DNA of 45,798 nucleotides from Chromera velia (lineage: Eukaryota; Sar; Chromeraceae). The DNA lies in assembly GCA_018398765.1 (NCBI GenBank), contig JAHBMJ010000223.1, positions 83,417 through 129,214 of the forward strand, given 5' to 3'. Each line of letters starts with the position of its first letter. Positions within the stretch are counted from its first letter, which is position 1. The notes under the pieces were generated by a model. It saw only the letters and a program-made list of their open reading frames with translations. It was not told where the DNA came from and did no database searches. A program made the translations under genes and the position numbers. Shown here one piece after another: positions 11,234-24,700 of the stretch.

Positions 11234-14200
11234 ACATCACCATCGGGCTCTCTGTGATGGCGTATCGCTACGAGGGTTTGCGTTACTCAGATTTCTTTGA
11301 CATTCTGGTCTCTCTCCAGTCCGCTTTCGGATCCGAACTGGGGCCCGTGCACGCGCGTCCCTCTGCGCTTAGGTACACCCAGTGGTGCAAGGAGGCGGGG
11401 GTGGCGGTGGGGGGCGTGGACGAGAAGGCGAAAACGGCGGAAGGGGATGAAAAGAAGCAAACGAATGAGGATGGATCGGCTGGGGGCAAGAAGGAGGAGG
11501 GGGCAGCCGCTGCGGATGAGGCAAAGGAAGAGGGTGACGAGAGTGGAGGGGAGGGAAAGGAAAACGAGAAACCGCGTGTTCAGCCTCTCCATCTTCTGCA
11601 AAGGTCCAATCAGGCAGAGGTGGGTGGGTGCATTGAGCCGTCCGATCGTGCAAGCATTGAGTGGCTGGTTGCTTTTTTGTGTGCATTCATGAGACTGCTA
11701 GGGGATCTCTTTCTCAGATTCATCGTCCCTCCCTAATTCTTATTTTGGCGCCAGAATGTTTTTTCCTAGCTTCAAAGTCGCTTCTTCGTTTCTTTCAAAG
11801 ACACCTCTTCCTACGACATAGGCACAGATGCCTTGCTTGTTGTGTTTGTGTACCTGCCTGTGTGGATTTCTAGACCCACATCATGCGACATGCATCTGCG
11901 TGTCGAGTCAATGGGTTTCCTCATCTCCTTCAAGAAATGTGTTCTGGAATGCACCTTTATGTTTATACGTATGCATGTCTCTGTGCCTCTTTGTGCATGC
12001 ATGCATGCATGTATGAATATGCATGTGTTCATGTGTGTGTGTGTGCACGTTGATGGGTGGGCACACATGCATGCAGGTCGAGGAGATCTTTGGTCTCCTC
12101 CGACGGCTCCCTTCCCTGATCCATTGGTACCTCACAGAGTTCGTCTTCCCCACACACATGCGGTCAGTCAGTCAGTCTCGAGGCAGGCAGGCAGGAGGGG
12201 ATCTTGGTTGACCTTCGATACATCTGTCGCCAGCAGTTCCATTGGAGGGAAGCGTCGGGAATACACCACACGCACAGAAATGGAGTCAAATGCAGTAACA
12301 CTCTTCTCTCAAAAGTCACGAGAGCTCTTTGCTTTTGACTTGACGTGTGCACTTGCAGATATCAGGAGGTGAAGCTGTCTGCGAGTGGGCAGGAGCTTGG
12401 AGGAGATATCCTCTTTGATAGGAGGATCGGATTCTCAGGTGAGTCGTTCTTTCTCCTGCATGCAATTTCTTTCCTTCCACTCTCAATGTAGGTTGGTTTG
12501 TTTTTTGTGTCTCGATCCTTCCTTCCTCATTTTTGATTTCGTTCCTTCTGTTAATCTTCGTCCTGTCCTCTCTTTACCGCTGTGGTTGCTTGCGATGTCA
12601 ATCTGTCCCAGGCTTCTTTCTGTTCATGCTGATACCAACCTCAACTCCCTTCTCTCCTCTTGTCTCTTCTTTCTGTCTTCCCCCCCCCTGCAGGGACCCC
12701 CTCTGACTTGATGCCAAGGACCCTAGGCAAGTGCGGGTACGAGCCCGGGAGTGAGGGCGAGGTCCTCCACACACTCACAAATCCGGACGTGATCTCGTCA
12801 GTCAAACAGGGAGGGAGGGAGGCAGGAAGGACAAATCTTCGAGAACCCAGCCGAGCTTCCTTGTGTCAGAACTGATTGATCGATCAATGCGCGGAACAAT
12901 CGTGAGCAGAGGCAGGAAACAAACACAAAGGACAAAACGCGAAATTTTGCACCTGAGTGCAACCGCGCGCAGAGAGAAAGCAAAAGCCGTGGAAATGAAG
13001 AATTTGAGATGTACCATTCTGCAGAATGTAGGTTTGGAATAAGCTGGCACAATCAATCGACACGTCAACATTCTTTCTCTTTGTCTTGCTGCAGGTGCGA
13101 GAAAGTGACGGATGCCAAGTGGACTGTCTCCTCTCTCCTTCGGACCATCGCCCAGAGGAAGCCCTGTTTCCACGCCCTGATTGACACAGGCGCTTTGGTG
13201 ACAGGTCTCTCAAACAAGCAGGTGGCAGAGTTTTTGCTTGACAACGGTTTGCCTCACGAGGGCGTGGTATTCCTCGACGAAGAGGACAGGAAAGTGATTC
13301 TGGTTCGAGAGACGAGGTCGGTGGTGAAGCTTGCTGAGTGCGGAATTCCTCTGGAAAAGAGATTCGCGTACTACGATCAGGTGCACACGACTGGAATGGA
13401 CATTCAACACGTGTTGAATGCCGAGGCTGCGCTTCTTTTGGGCAAGGACATGACCTTCCGTGACTTGGCCCAAGGTGCTTACAGAATGAGGGGCATCGCA
13501 AAGGGACAGACGGTGTGTTTCTTCGTGATACCGGAGGTGGGTGAGTTGATCCAACGACAGATCAGACGAGCAGATGCGAAGTGTCTCTCTCCTGTAGGAT
13601 CTCCCAAGAGGGCATTGGAGGAGGTTGCCGTGTGGTTGGTCCTCAACCAGATGGCATCTGAGAGGCTGCAGTGGAACATGTTGCAGATTCAAGACGCCTC
13701 GAATGTCTGGAGAAGGGATGCTTTCAAGAAGACGATCTCGAACCTTCAGGGCCTCACAACAGAGCCTGTCAAGGCCGCACTTCAAGTCTTCTCAGAAGAT
13801 ATTGAGTTCAACATCCCTGAGCAGCTGCCTCCTCCCCGTGGTCTCGGGACGGTCATCAAAGAGAAGGCCGACCCCTTCACTGCGCATATTCCTGAGGACG
13901 GCAGGGCGTTGATTGAAGAGATCATGGCAGACACGGAGGGGTGGGAATTTGCAGGAGACTCTGCAGGCCTGGAACAAGAGAAAGAGCAGGAACAGGAACA
14001 AGAGAAGCAGAAGGAACAGGAGCAGGAGATTGAGATCGAGAAGTACATCGACCTCGCATACTCTCGAGACAACGAGAGAGCCGTCCCTTGGCCCTTTGCT
14101 GACCTCAAGAAAGGAGTGGCGACTGCAGAAGATGGAGGGGCCGCTGTTCTGCCTACCCAGTTCTATCCTGCTGACGCGTTCAAGTTGTACAAGAAGAAAC

Positions 14201-14365
14201 CTCTAAAGCTTGCCCCTGGCGTGTCTGTTGTTGTGACGAACAACTATTTCAACAGACGTTGGAGTGGGACCAGGCGGGTGAAGAATATTGTGCTGGTGGT
14301 CGAGTGGGTGCCTTCTCTCGACGCCCTCACGGCCTGCAGAGAAGAAGTGAGTCAGTCAGTCAGTT

Positions 14366-14427
<62 letters not shown>

Positions 14428-17400
14428 CTGTCTATCTCAGCGGCTGTATCTAATTTACTCCAGTGATGCAAAAACTCATCGCCTGCCTGCCTCATGTGGT
14501 CACAACCTCTCTCTCTCTCTCCCTGCGTGTCTGCAATCAACTCATTGATCTGTGCATGAATAGATGATCGCGATGTCTGTGTGGATTGATTGATGCGCAC
14601 GTGAGTGCATGCACTTCTTTTCCCTTCCTTTCATATCAATGAATGCGTGCAGCTCGCTCTGAGCCCTGGCCTCGCTGCCCAGGCCGACGTGGCCCTCCAG
14701 AGGACCTGGCAACTCTTCGACCGGAAGAGCACCGGGAGGCTAGCCTTGACGGACGTGCAGAGGGTCCTCTTCGCAGTCTTCGCAGAGACGTTTGACACTG
14801 AAGCGGGTCGGTGGGAGCTAGGGGACGGCTGCATGAGGATTTGGTCGAGTGGATAAGCAAATGGGGTCCCCTCCCCCCCTCTGTGTGTGTGTGGACCGAC
14901 AAGTATTGTTTCTCCTACTGGAAGCTGTTCGCTCGCTTTCGGTTCAAACGTGCAGGCATGCATTTTCTCTCGACTGAAGATATTGTCAAAAGGAACGAGT
15001 GTCGCGTTTCTGCTGTCCATTTGAACAAATTTACAACGCGTGTCGATGCGTCGACGTGTCAAAACCAGAAAAATATGAAGGACGTATGAGACCTGCATGT
15101 GTATTTGCAGTGTCGGAGGCCCTCGAAAGGCAGAGAGCGCTTAACGAGATGGCGGGGGTGAAGGGCGACTTGGAATCTTCAGATCCCTCCAGTGTGACTC
15201 TGGGGCAGCTCCGGCAACTTCTTCTCTCCGGACACTTCAGACCGACAGACAGACCCCGATACTTCCTCGTCACCTCGATGCAGGGTGGGTGGGTCAGTGC
15301 CTGCAGGGGGGCACGTGTATGCGTGGCCGCCTCTGCTTATTTTTACTCATTCTGCTGTCAATTCAAAGAGACGCGGGCGGGCAGGCTGACAGACAGCCGT
15401 CGTTGTTTTTTCGATACACGGTGTGTGCGCACGGGCAAGCACGCAGGCCAGCAGGCCCAAAATGGGTCGATCAAGTTGCCCTTGGAGCCGGAATCTTTTT
15501 TGGAGAAGAAAAAACACCCAAATCAAATTGAAGGCTACGCAGAGAAATGGACTCCTTCTCACCTCTCATCCGTTGTCTGACTGTTCTGCGAATCCACCAA
15601 TGGATGCCTGGATGAATGAATGAATGCCTGGATGAATGAATGAATGAATGAAACAAATGAATGGATGAATGAATGGGTGCAGAGGGAGAGACTATCAGAC
15701 GGGTGATCCAACTGCGGAATTCTCAGAGACGGCCTCTGATCGCGGGGTCCTCCACGGGCCTCTGCCTCCGTTCCCTCTCGGCGTCCTTTGAGATTCTGGA
15801 CGTTTCCCAGACCCCCGCGTTCCAGCACGGGCCTAGGTTCCAGCTGGCTTTGAATCACCAGACGTTGCGATTCCTCGACTGCCACACGTTCTATGACGAG
15901 AGGGAAATTCGGATGTTGGTCAGGGCAACTCAGGAGAACGCACCTCTTCTGCGGCAGAGGTTCTTTGAGGCCATCGTGGGATGCAAGAGGAGATTCGGTC
16001 GGAAGTGGCAGAATCGGCCGATTGCGGGTGTTCTCACGGTGGTTTCCGAGTTCCATTTGTTACTCCAGACAGCACAGGCGGTGGCGCTCCGCATGGCGAT
16101 TGAAGGTAAGGGGCTGGCTCTGCAGCACGCGTTCACGCTGTTCGACTCGGCAGAGGACGGCCACCTATCTCCTGAGGAGGTGTACGGTGCGATGGAGTGG
16201 TTGGGCATTCCCTGTTCAGCTGAGGACGTCCTCGAGTTGATTGACGCTGCAGACAGAGACGGAGACCTCCTCTTGTCCCGCAGAGAGTTCTTTGACTTTG
16301 TGAAGCACAAGATTGACGTTCTGTTCGATGAGACAGACGATTGGAGTGCCCAGAAAGAGGCGGCATCGGGGCAGCTCTTCCGAGTCAAATCGCCGGTCGA
16401 GCTGCCCTTCCGAAAGGCCCAAAAGGTCCTCTTGGAGACCACACCTGAAAAAATTCATCACATCGGACTGTACACGCATGCGGGGGGGGCGCACGGAGCA
16501 GAGAAGAAAGGACCACCGGAGAGGCATGCAGCGACCCGTCGGTACATTCCTCGTTCTCGTGTGCGGGGTCAGAGGGGGTTGGAGGAGGAGCGGTCTCAGC
16601 AGGGGGCAGAGGAGAATCGGAGTGCCCGGGATGTGTTGAGTGACCTTAAGAGTCTCCACGCAGAGATGCAGAAGGAGTTGGACGAGGACTCCGGTGTGTT
16701 GGCGTCAGAGGGAAAGGACAAGCTTTCGGAGCTGCCCTCCAACTCTCCCACTGGGGCTGCTGCAGATGCGGTAGGAGGAGAGAGGAAGGGAAGCGAGGAA
16801 GACCCTGTGTGGGCCCGGATGATGAGTGCCCCGGCAGCAGGGACGGGGGGCGATTTGCCTTCCGGGACCGTTCCTGGAGTTTCGGGGGACTTTGACGTCC
16901 ACTCGCTCCTCCCTCCTGTGCAGCCCTCAGTCTCGGGTCCGCATGCCCTCCCTCCGACTTCTGCGAGTCTCCCACCGGGTACTCTTCAGGCTCCACAAGG
17001 AGCTCTGAGGATTCGCCGTCTGTCGGGGGCAAGCGGGAGCAGTCCTTCTTGCAGCACCATGAGAGAGACCTCTGGTGGGCTTCGGTACTTCGCGCAAGAA
17101 GTGACCATCCTTCCCAAGGGAAAGGCCGAGCTACGTGCTCTCAGAGCTTCTCTCTCTGCAGAAAGGAAAAGAATGCTGGAGCTTGAGAAGAAACAGCTTG
17201 CTAAGGAGGAGAAGGAGTTGGTCGAAACGATAGAACTGGAAGAGGAAGAGAAGGGTGTGCAAAACCCGAAGCATGGGGATCGTGCAGTGCGGTTCGACTT
17301 TATGTTGGGGAGGCTGCCCAAGGGATCAGTTTGCGCAGGACGGATGGAATATCTACCTGACCGGGTCACCGATATGCAATTCCTTCAGGTCGGTCCGACT

Positions 17401-19977
17401 TTCTTTGTTTTGTGGTTTTGTTTGTTCAAGCACAGTGCCTTTGAATGTCATTCCGTGGTTCGGTCTGTCTATGGGTGATGAGCGAGAAAAAAGCGAAAGG
17501 AGGAATCAGGAAAGTCAACTGTTTGCGTTAGATCTGCATTCACTGCGCGAAAGGGAAGGATGTTGTGGGAGATCCATGGAGAAAAAAGTCTCAATGTTCG
17601 GCCTCCAGTGTTTTTTCCGTCAAGTATTTGTGGCCTTGCAAACTCCCTTCGTACTGAATTTTCCCCTCTGCTCATCATCTACGTGTCTCTCCTTCCCGCT
17701 TTTCGACTGGATGTCTCAATGACACATTTACTTACTTCTCACAAGAAATAGCGCAGAAAATGGTGAATGTCTGCTTCACACAATCGGCCATCTCCTTCTG
17801 CCTGTATTCATTCATTTTCATACACAATTCTTTTTCAATTCAGGGAGATCATGAAAATGAATGCACTCTCTGCAGGTGGATCCCAAGTCCTACCTCCTTC
17901 TGCCGGACCTGAAGCTTCCTCCCAATGGAGGCGGCAGGAGGGTGAACAGGTACTCCGTCACGATCGCGATGAAGGTGATGAACCTGCCGGAGTCCATCGG
18001 TACACTCATCCACTTGAGAAGGAAACCAGAGGACGGGGAGGGAGGGAAGGCAGGGAGTGGAAAAGCAGGGGCAAGCTCAGGGACTGCAGGGGGGGGGAAA
18101 GGGAAAGAGGGTGCAAAGGGCGGAGCCGCTGTTGCCTCCTCGACTTTGTTTGGGGGGGAGGCTGAGGATGAGATGCTGGTGGATTTGGACGACGAAAACG
18201 ATCCTGAGGAGGCACGCAGGGCTGACGAGAGGGAAATTTGGGATGCTGCTGCCGCCTCTGCCGCTTCTTCGTCAGCAGCTGCTGCGGCTAGTGGGGCTGG
18301 TCCTGCTGCTGCGGCAGCTTCGGGAGACGGTGAGAAGGATGCCAAGGCCAAGGGAGACACCGAGAAGGCGGCAGAAGGGACGGAGGGTGAAAAGGAGAAA
18401 GAGAAAGAGAAGGCGAAAAAAAAGGATGGGGGGAAAGCCACCACCGCCACAGCAAAGACAGTTGCGAAGAAGCCGGCTGCTGCTGCTGCGAAGGGGAAAC
18501 CTGCTGCTGCGAAGAAGACGGCAGCAACGCAGAGTGAGTTTGTGTTGTGGAAATGTGGCGCCGTGGGTTTGCCCTCCCAGGATCTGAAGCTCTCGAAGGC
18601 GCCGCCGCTGACAGACAGAGAAATTCTGGTGCGCTCGGTCGAGTGGTCTGCAATTACTTTGGTCGTCGACAATCCCGCACACAGGTCCGTCGGTCGGTCG
18701 GTCGGTCGGTGGGTCTGTCAGAACTGCCTCCATTGAGTCTGCAGAGAGGGGGATTGGAGCATCGTTGTTGACATGGGTGCGTGGGTTGTTTGTGCACGTT
18801 TTGAATGTAAGTGTACGGTACGGAGAGGGACAAGAGCTTCACCCACCTGATTCATGTGGCAAGTGCGTTTCTTTGTTTCATTTGCTTCGATAGTGTTCGC
18901 AGCCTTCACACAGGAATGTTTCCTTCGTCTTTGAACCGACCGTGTGTTTGTTTTGAAGAAGTTGCAGCAGAATATACAAGACGAAAAGGGAGGGCTTTCA
19001 GATCGCGCGAACCGGTTTTCAAGCGATGAGCCCTAACAATCACTTCTTGAATGGAATGTATAGAAAACCTCATGATATCAAATAATGAATATGTGCTTGC
19101 TGGCTGGTTTGGTTGCATCTATGCAGAGTCGACGTGTACGTGAACGGAGAGCTGGAGCAGTCGGTGTCGAACTCGGCTTCCCTCTACGTGGACGGCCCCC
19201 TGTCGCTGGATTCGGAAGCAGGTGAGGTGAGGAGGCAGAATCCGCGAGGCCTGCTGGGATCTCATCTCTGCACATGCAGATGGAAGGAAGTGATTGCAAG
19301 GATTGGCTTCGCTTTCTCTATGAATTTCGAACCGCTTCGTGAGAGAGTGCGTGGACAGACATAATGAGTGCAGAAGAGAATTAGAGATGAAGTGACTGGA
19401 TGTGTTTATGTGTTTTTCCTCTTTCTTCTGCAAAAAAAAGTAAACGGTTGTCTTGCGACTGGCGCGCAGTCTCACCATGATTGGATGGTCTTCTGCCTTC
19501 TTGCCTGCCTGTTCGCCTATCTTTCCCACTCCCTTCTTTTCCGTGATCGTGGCTGCATGCGTGTGTGAGTGAGAGCGGGGGGGGGAAGGAAAGTAGCAGA
19601 TTACGCTTGTGTGTGAGTCTCTGTCTGTCGGCAAGGAAGGGCCGCAGGGTACGCTCAAGGCCTGGAGCTCTGGTACCCTTCTCCTAACAGAGCGCGCCAG
19701 AGCTCGCCAAAAGAAGAAAGAAAAAAACAAAAAAGAGTGAAGAAAGAGAAAAAGGAAAAGAAAAGACGATGTAGTCTATCTGTCTCTCTGGGAAACGTTT
19801 CTCCTCCCTCTCATGCTGCTGCAGGTCTGGCTCTGTTTGGGAATGAAATGACGAAGGAGGTGAAGTTCATGAAGGGCGGGAGCGTCCGTGAAGTTCTCGT
19901 CGAAGGCTGGGCGTTGACGAAGAATGATGTGGTCAGTCAGTCAGTCAACTCTGTCTCACTTGGTTGCTTCATTCTTT

Positions 19978-20025
<48 letters not shown>

Positions 20026-21169
20026 GTCTCTGTCTCTGTCTCTGTGTCTGTGGGTTGGTGGGTGGGTGCGTGCGCACGAATCTATTCAAGACTATCTTTC
20101 TGCGTCTGGTATGTTCATGAGCACTTGAGCACCATGAAGTTTGTCTGTGCTGACAATGCCGGCGGCAGGTTCGTCGGCACGTCAACCTAGGCTGCTGGCG
20201 GTCCCACACCCGAGAGGGAAAAATTGGGCCCTGGAACGGACCTGACTCTGAGAGGTGCTGGAAGACTGGGAGGTCAGTCTGTCTGTCTGTCTGGGTGCGT
20301 TCTTAGGCTAGATCTTGCTTAAAGTTTTTATTGTATGAAGAGTGGGATGGGTATGGGTGGACCGCTGGCCTGTTTCTCTGTGGGTGGAGGGAAGGCAAAG
20401 AAGGGAAGTTGTGTGCCTTTTCTTCTTTCAGAGTTGTGCGGAGATCCCTCTGGGCAGGCCTAGTATGCCTGCCTGTCTGATGTGATTGATTGGCGCATTG
20501 ACTAGGAAGGTGCCTGAGGTGAGATCTGTGTCGCGCTCTCTTTGACACATGCTTGCGCAGATGTTCATGTGATATGTATGCATGGAAGAAACATCTCTTC
20601 ACATGCATGGATGCACACATTGCGTGCAGGTACCGTCCGAAGTCGGGGAGGCGCTTGCCGGAAGACAGAGACCCCCACTACCCTCATGTGAAGAGAGTGG
20701 TGGCAGACAACTTCCATGAACTCGTCATGGATCCCTCCAAACACGGTCAGTCTGTCTTTCTGTCTCTCTGTCTGTCTGTCTTTCTGTCTGTCTCTCTGTC
20801 TGTCTCTCTGTCTGTCTGTCTCTCTGTCTGTCTGTCTGTCTGTCTTTCTGTCTCTCTGTCTGTCTTTCTGTTGATCTCTCTGTCTGCCTGTCTGTCTGTC
20901 TGTCTGTCTCTCTGTCTGTCTGTCTGTCTCTCTGTCTGTCTTTCTGTCTGTCGGTCTCTCTCTGTCTGTCTTTCTGTCTCTCTGTCTGTCTGTCGGTCTG
21001 AAGAAAAGAAGGGAGAAGAAGAAACATATAGTCTGTCGGTCTGTCTTTCTGTCTTTCTGTTGATCTCTCTGTCTGCCTGTCTGTCTGTCTCTCTGTCTGT
21101 CGGTCTGTCTGTCTGTCTTTCTGTCTCTCTGTCTGTCTGTCTGTCTTTCTGTTGATCTCTCTGTCTGCC

Positions 21170-21234
<65 letters not shown>

Positions 21235-21558
21235 GTCTGTCTTTCTGTCTGTCGGTCTGTCTCTCTGTCTTTCTGTCTCTCTGTCTGTCTGTCGGTCTGA
21301 AGAAAAGAAGGGAGAAGAAGAAACATATAGTCTGTCGGTCTGTCTTTCTGTCTTTCTGTTGATCTCTCTGTCTGCCTGTCTGTCTGTCTCTCTGTCTGTC
21401 GGTCTGTCTTTCTGTCTTTCTGTTGATCTCGCTGTCTGTCTGTCTGTCTCTCTGTCTTTCTGTCTCTCTGTCTGTCTGTCGGTCTGTCTCTCTGTCTGTC
21501 TGTCTGTCTTTCTGTCTGTCTGTCTGTCGGTCTGTCTTTCTGTCTTTCTGTTGATCTC

Positions 21559-21589
<31 letters not shown>

Positions 21590-21706
21590 GTCTGTCTGTC
21601 TGTCTTTCTGTCTCTCTGTCTGTCTGTCTGTCGGTCATGAAGAAAAGAAGGGAGAAGAAGAAACATATAGTCTGTCGGTCTTTCTTTCTGTCTTTCTGTT
21701 GATCTC

Positions 21707-21737
<31 letters not shown>

Positions 21738-24700
21738 GTCAAAAACAGAAGAGAATGAAGAAAGACAAAGAGGAAAAGAAAAGACGATACAGTCTGTCTG
21801 TCTGTTTGAATTGCGTGCTGTTGCAATGCTCCTCGACCTGTATTTATTTTCATACAGAATTTATTTTCATACAGAAAATAAATGCATGAATTGGTTGTTG
21901 CAGTGCTCCTCGACCTGTATCTATTTTCATACAGAATTTATTTTCATACAGAAAATAAATGCATGAATTGGTTGCTGCAGTGCTCCTCGACCTGTATTTA
22001 TTTTCATACAGAATTTATTTTCATACAGAAAATAAATGCATGAATTGGTTGTTGCAGTGCTCCTCGACCTGTACGCCGACTGGTGTGGTCCCTGCAAAGC
22101 TCTGAAACCGGTGTGGGGGGAGCTCGCACGTCTGTTGGTGGGAGAGAAGGACATCGTGATTGCCTCCATGAACTCTGACGAGAACAAAATCGACAGGGAT
22201 CTATTTCCAGAAAGGTAGGAGGGAGGGGGGGGGGGGGGGACTTTGAATTTGATCTGTTTTCTGATGTTCTCTCTTCGGTCTCTTTACCTGTATTTTTGTC
22301 GCTTCGTCCCCCCGACCGTTTTTGTTCTTGTCCTCTTGACCTCCTGTGTGTGCGTGCATGTGCGTGTTTCGAGTCAAAGCCGCTTTTTTCATTGCATTTG
22401 TTTTCTTCTCGTGGGCCTTTATGTCTCCCGCATGGTTGAGTTTCTGCGTTTCTCCCGGATGTGGAAGGATGACACAGAAGAGAATTGACCTGACGGCCAA
22501 TGGGATGGTCGGCCCGCTCTTCTCTTATCTTCTCTTGTCTTTCTGTCTGTCTGTCTGTCTGTGTTCTCGTTGCTGTCTGTGAACGTGACTCCTTGTCTAT
22601 CAATGTGTGTAGAGTAAAACTGATGTATGTCAAGTAAATTGCCGGGCATCCAATCGTCGATGACGCTTGCAGGTACGTACCGAACATCAAATTCTTCCCC
22701 GCGGAGCAAACGAAGAAGCGAAAGCCCATCGCTTGCAAGGTGGAGGACCGCACGGCCGTCGGGTACCTCACCTTCCTGGAACAAAACACTGGTACGTCGG
22801 CTTGTCCGTGGGTCTGCCTGCCTGTCTGTCTGTCTTTGGGGAGCATTTGGGGAAGTCCGATTGCTTTTCTTCTTCTGTCTGCCTCCCACGCAGATCTGTT
22901 GCCCTTCCTGTTCTGCTTGGGGAGACTCTGCGTGGAAGTGTGTGTGTGTGTGTGTGTGTGTGCAGGAAGGAAACTGCGGGACGCCCTCCTTGCGGACTCT
23001 TTCCCCGACTACTCGCAGCAGGTCCTCCTGTCCCTCAGAATGCAGGCGGCGCTGTCAGCTCTGATCCATGAGAAACCAAGACGACCCCTCAGGTCCGTCT
23101 CTCTCTCTCTCTCTCTCAGTTTGTCTCTCTCTTTGTCTGTCTCTCAGGATCTTTGTCCTTCGGTCTGTCTGCATGTCCTTCTGCATGCATTCCTTTCTTT
23201 GTCTTCCTGCCATCTTTCGCTGCATATAAGGCGGCATGTGTGGTCTCTTTCTTTTTCGGCTGTCCCTTTGTGCGATCATTGCCCGAATCCCTCACTCTGC
23301 GTGCCTGCCTGCCTGCCTAACTGCGTGCCTGCAGGTTTCTCTCCAATTACTTTCTCGACCCCTCCGCGTCTCACATCGGTCTCTCCCGAGATCTCGAGAA
23401 GGACGGCGGCAGAGTCCTCATTCCAGAACCGCTGCCCACTCCGGGGATCGACGTGGAGAGGGTCATCGCGACCCTCGTTGCCCTCGCGTGCAGCTTCGAG
23501 GCTGACAAGCTGGGGGGCACGGCTCTGGGTGCGGCTGCGTCGAAAGCGGCAGGTCTGGATGTGGAGACAGAAGCGCAGGTGGGGGCGGGGGCCGTATGCA
23601 CTCCCGACGGCGGGGAGTGTGGACCTGCAGGCCCGTCCTCGGGAGAGGGGTCGCGTGAGGACGCGGCAACTGTGGCGGGCGTCTCTGCTCAGAACGTGAC
23701 GGCGATTTTGAAGACCGTGAAGGAGAAGAGAAAGGAGGAGGGGGTTGAGGGAGGAGACGGCGGAGGAGGGCATCGGAAGGACAGGGAGAAGGAGAGTCAA
23801 GCGTCCCGTCTCTGGAAATCTCTATTTGAAACTTTGCAGGAAGGAAAACCGGAGGACAGCGCCTACTTCTCCTCCCACAGACTTGACGCTCTCCTCCTCT
23901 ACGCACTCCTTGCCATCAGGACAAATATGCCTCCCGGTGCCTCGTTGTATCCCTTCCTCTCGGTGTTCTTCGCTGTGGCTGCAGCAGAGACGGACTGCGC
24001 GTTCTCTGCCGACAAAGGGGATCCGGCCGCTGCGGCTGCGGTCACGGCGTCTCTTGCGAAGGGCGAGAGGGGGGGTGGCTCGAAAGCTCCGTTGAGAAAG
24101 CTGAGGGTGCGGGTGCATGCAGACAAACTGCGAGAGAGCGAGATCATCGCCATCTGGCCGCGTGTGATTGCTCTCTCTCGGGCTGCGGCTGTGCGTGCGT
24201 GGGGTCGCCTTCCCTCGACTGAGCAGATCGAGAGCTCGATAGAGGGATTTGCTGACCTCCTCAAACAGGGTCTGCCAGTGGATGCCGCCCCGGCAGTGTA
24301 TGGCAATGCACTCACTCCCCTCTTTGCCGCCTCCGCCTGTTGCAACATCCCGTTGCTGCAGTTCCTCTTCGCGAACAAGGCAGCGCTACAGCCGCACCAA
24401 GCCATCGGGGCCTCTTTATTGGAGGACGCGGAGGAGTCGAGAAGGAAGAGCTTCGGGCCGATAGAGGGGAAGGACGGGAAGAAAGAGACACCCCCTCCCC
24501 CCCAATTTGGCTCTGTCATGGCAGTGCTGCCTCTCGAGGCCTCCGCCCTTCTCTCCCGAGTTCCCGCTGCCCTCTTCCTTCTCGACGCAGGCGCCTGTTT
24601 CGGCAGGGCATTCCATCTGGCGGCATCGCTCGGCAACAGTGCCCTTGTGGGAGCACTGCTGGCTGCAGGTGCGAATCCATGCACGCGTGCGTCAGGCTAT

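Larger units (their letters stand above)
20630..22791 (+). other. Thioredoxin/PDI-like domain with WCGPC (exons 28-30)
   Basis: Exon 28 encodes [20 protein letters not shown], the classic PDI-type beginning. Exon 29 continues [20 protein letters not shown], with WCGPC at 22081-22095. Exon 30 gives [18 protein letters not shown], supplying the cis-Pro segment (VPNI), and ends [10 protein letters not shown]. The two redox cysteines are present, so dithiol-disulphide chemistry is possible. The WCGPC core is split from the N-terminal strand by a 1312-nt intron filled with CTGT arrays and 77-bp tandem repeats. No signal peptide precedes the domain; it lies deep inside the large protein. Confidence 0.85.

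Noticed and set aside
17890-18672. 260-codon minus-strand Ala/Ser/Phe-rich ORF
   Set aside because: It is the antisense shadow of the Ala/Lys-rich exon 24; no splice or domain evidence.
20565-21666. Long minus-strand ORFs reading (DRQT)n, up to about 357 codons, and the plus-strand LSVC frames
   Set aside because: They are translations of the CTGT array, which has no stop codons in any frame; they lie inside an intron of the giant gene.
21820-22080. CRISPR-like array (regular 77-bp spacing)
   Set aside because: The units are identical over the full length including spacers, lie in a eukaryotic intron and copy a splice junction.
20630-22791. A separate thioredoxin/PDI gene
   Set aside because: No start codon, signal peptide or stop separates it from the LamG-like exons upstream; all phases join.
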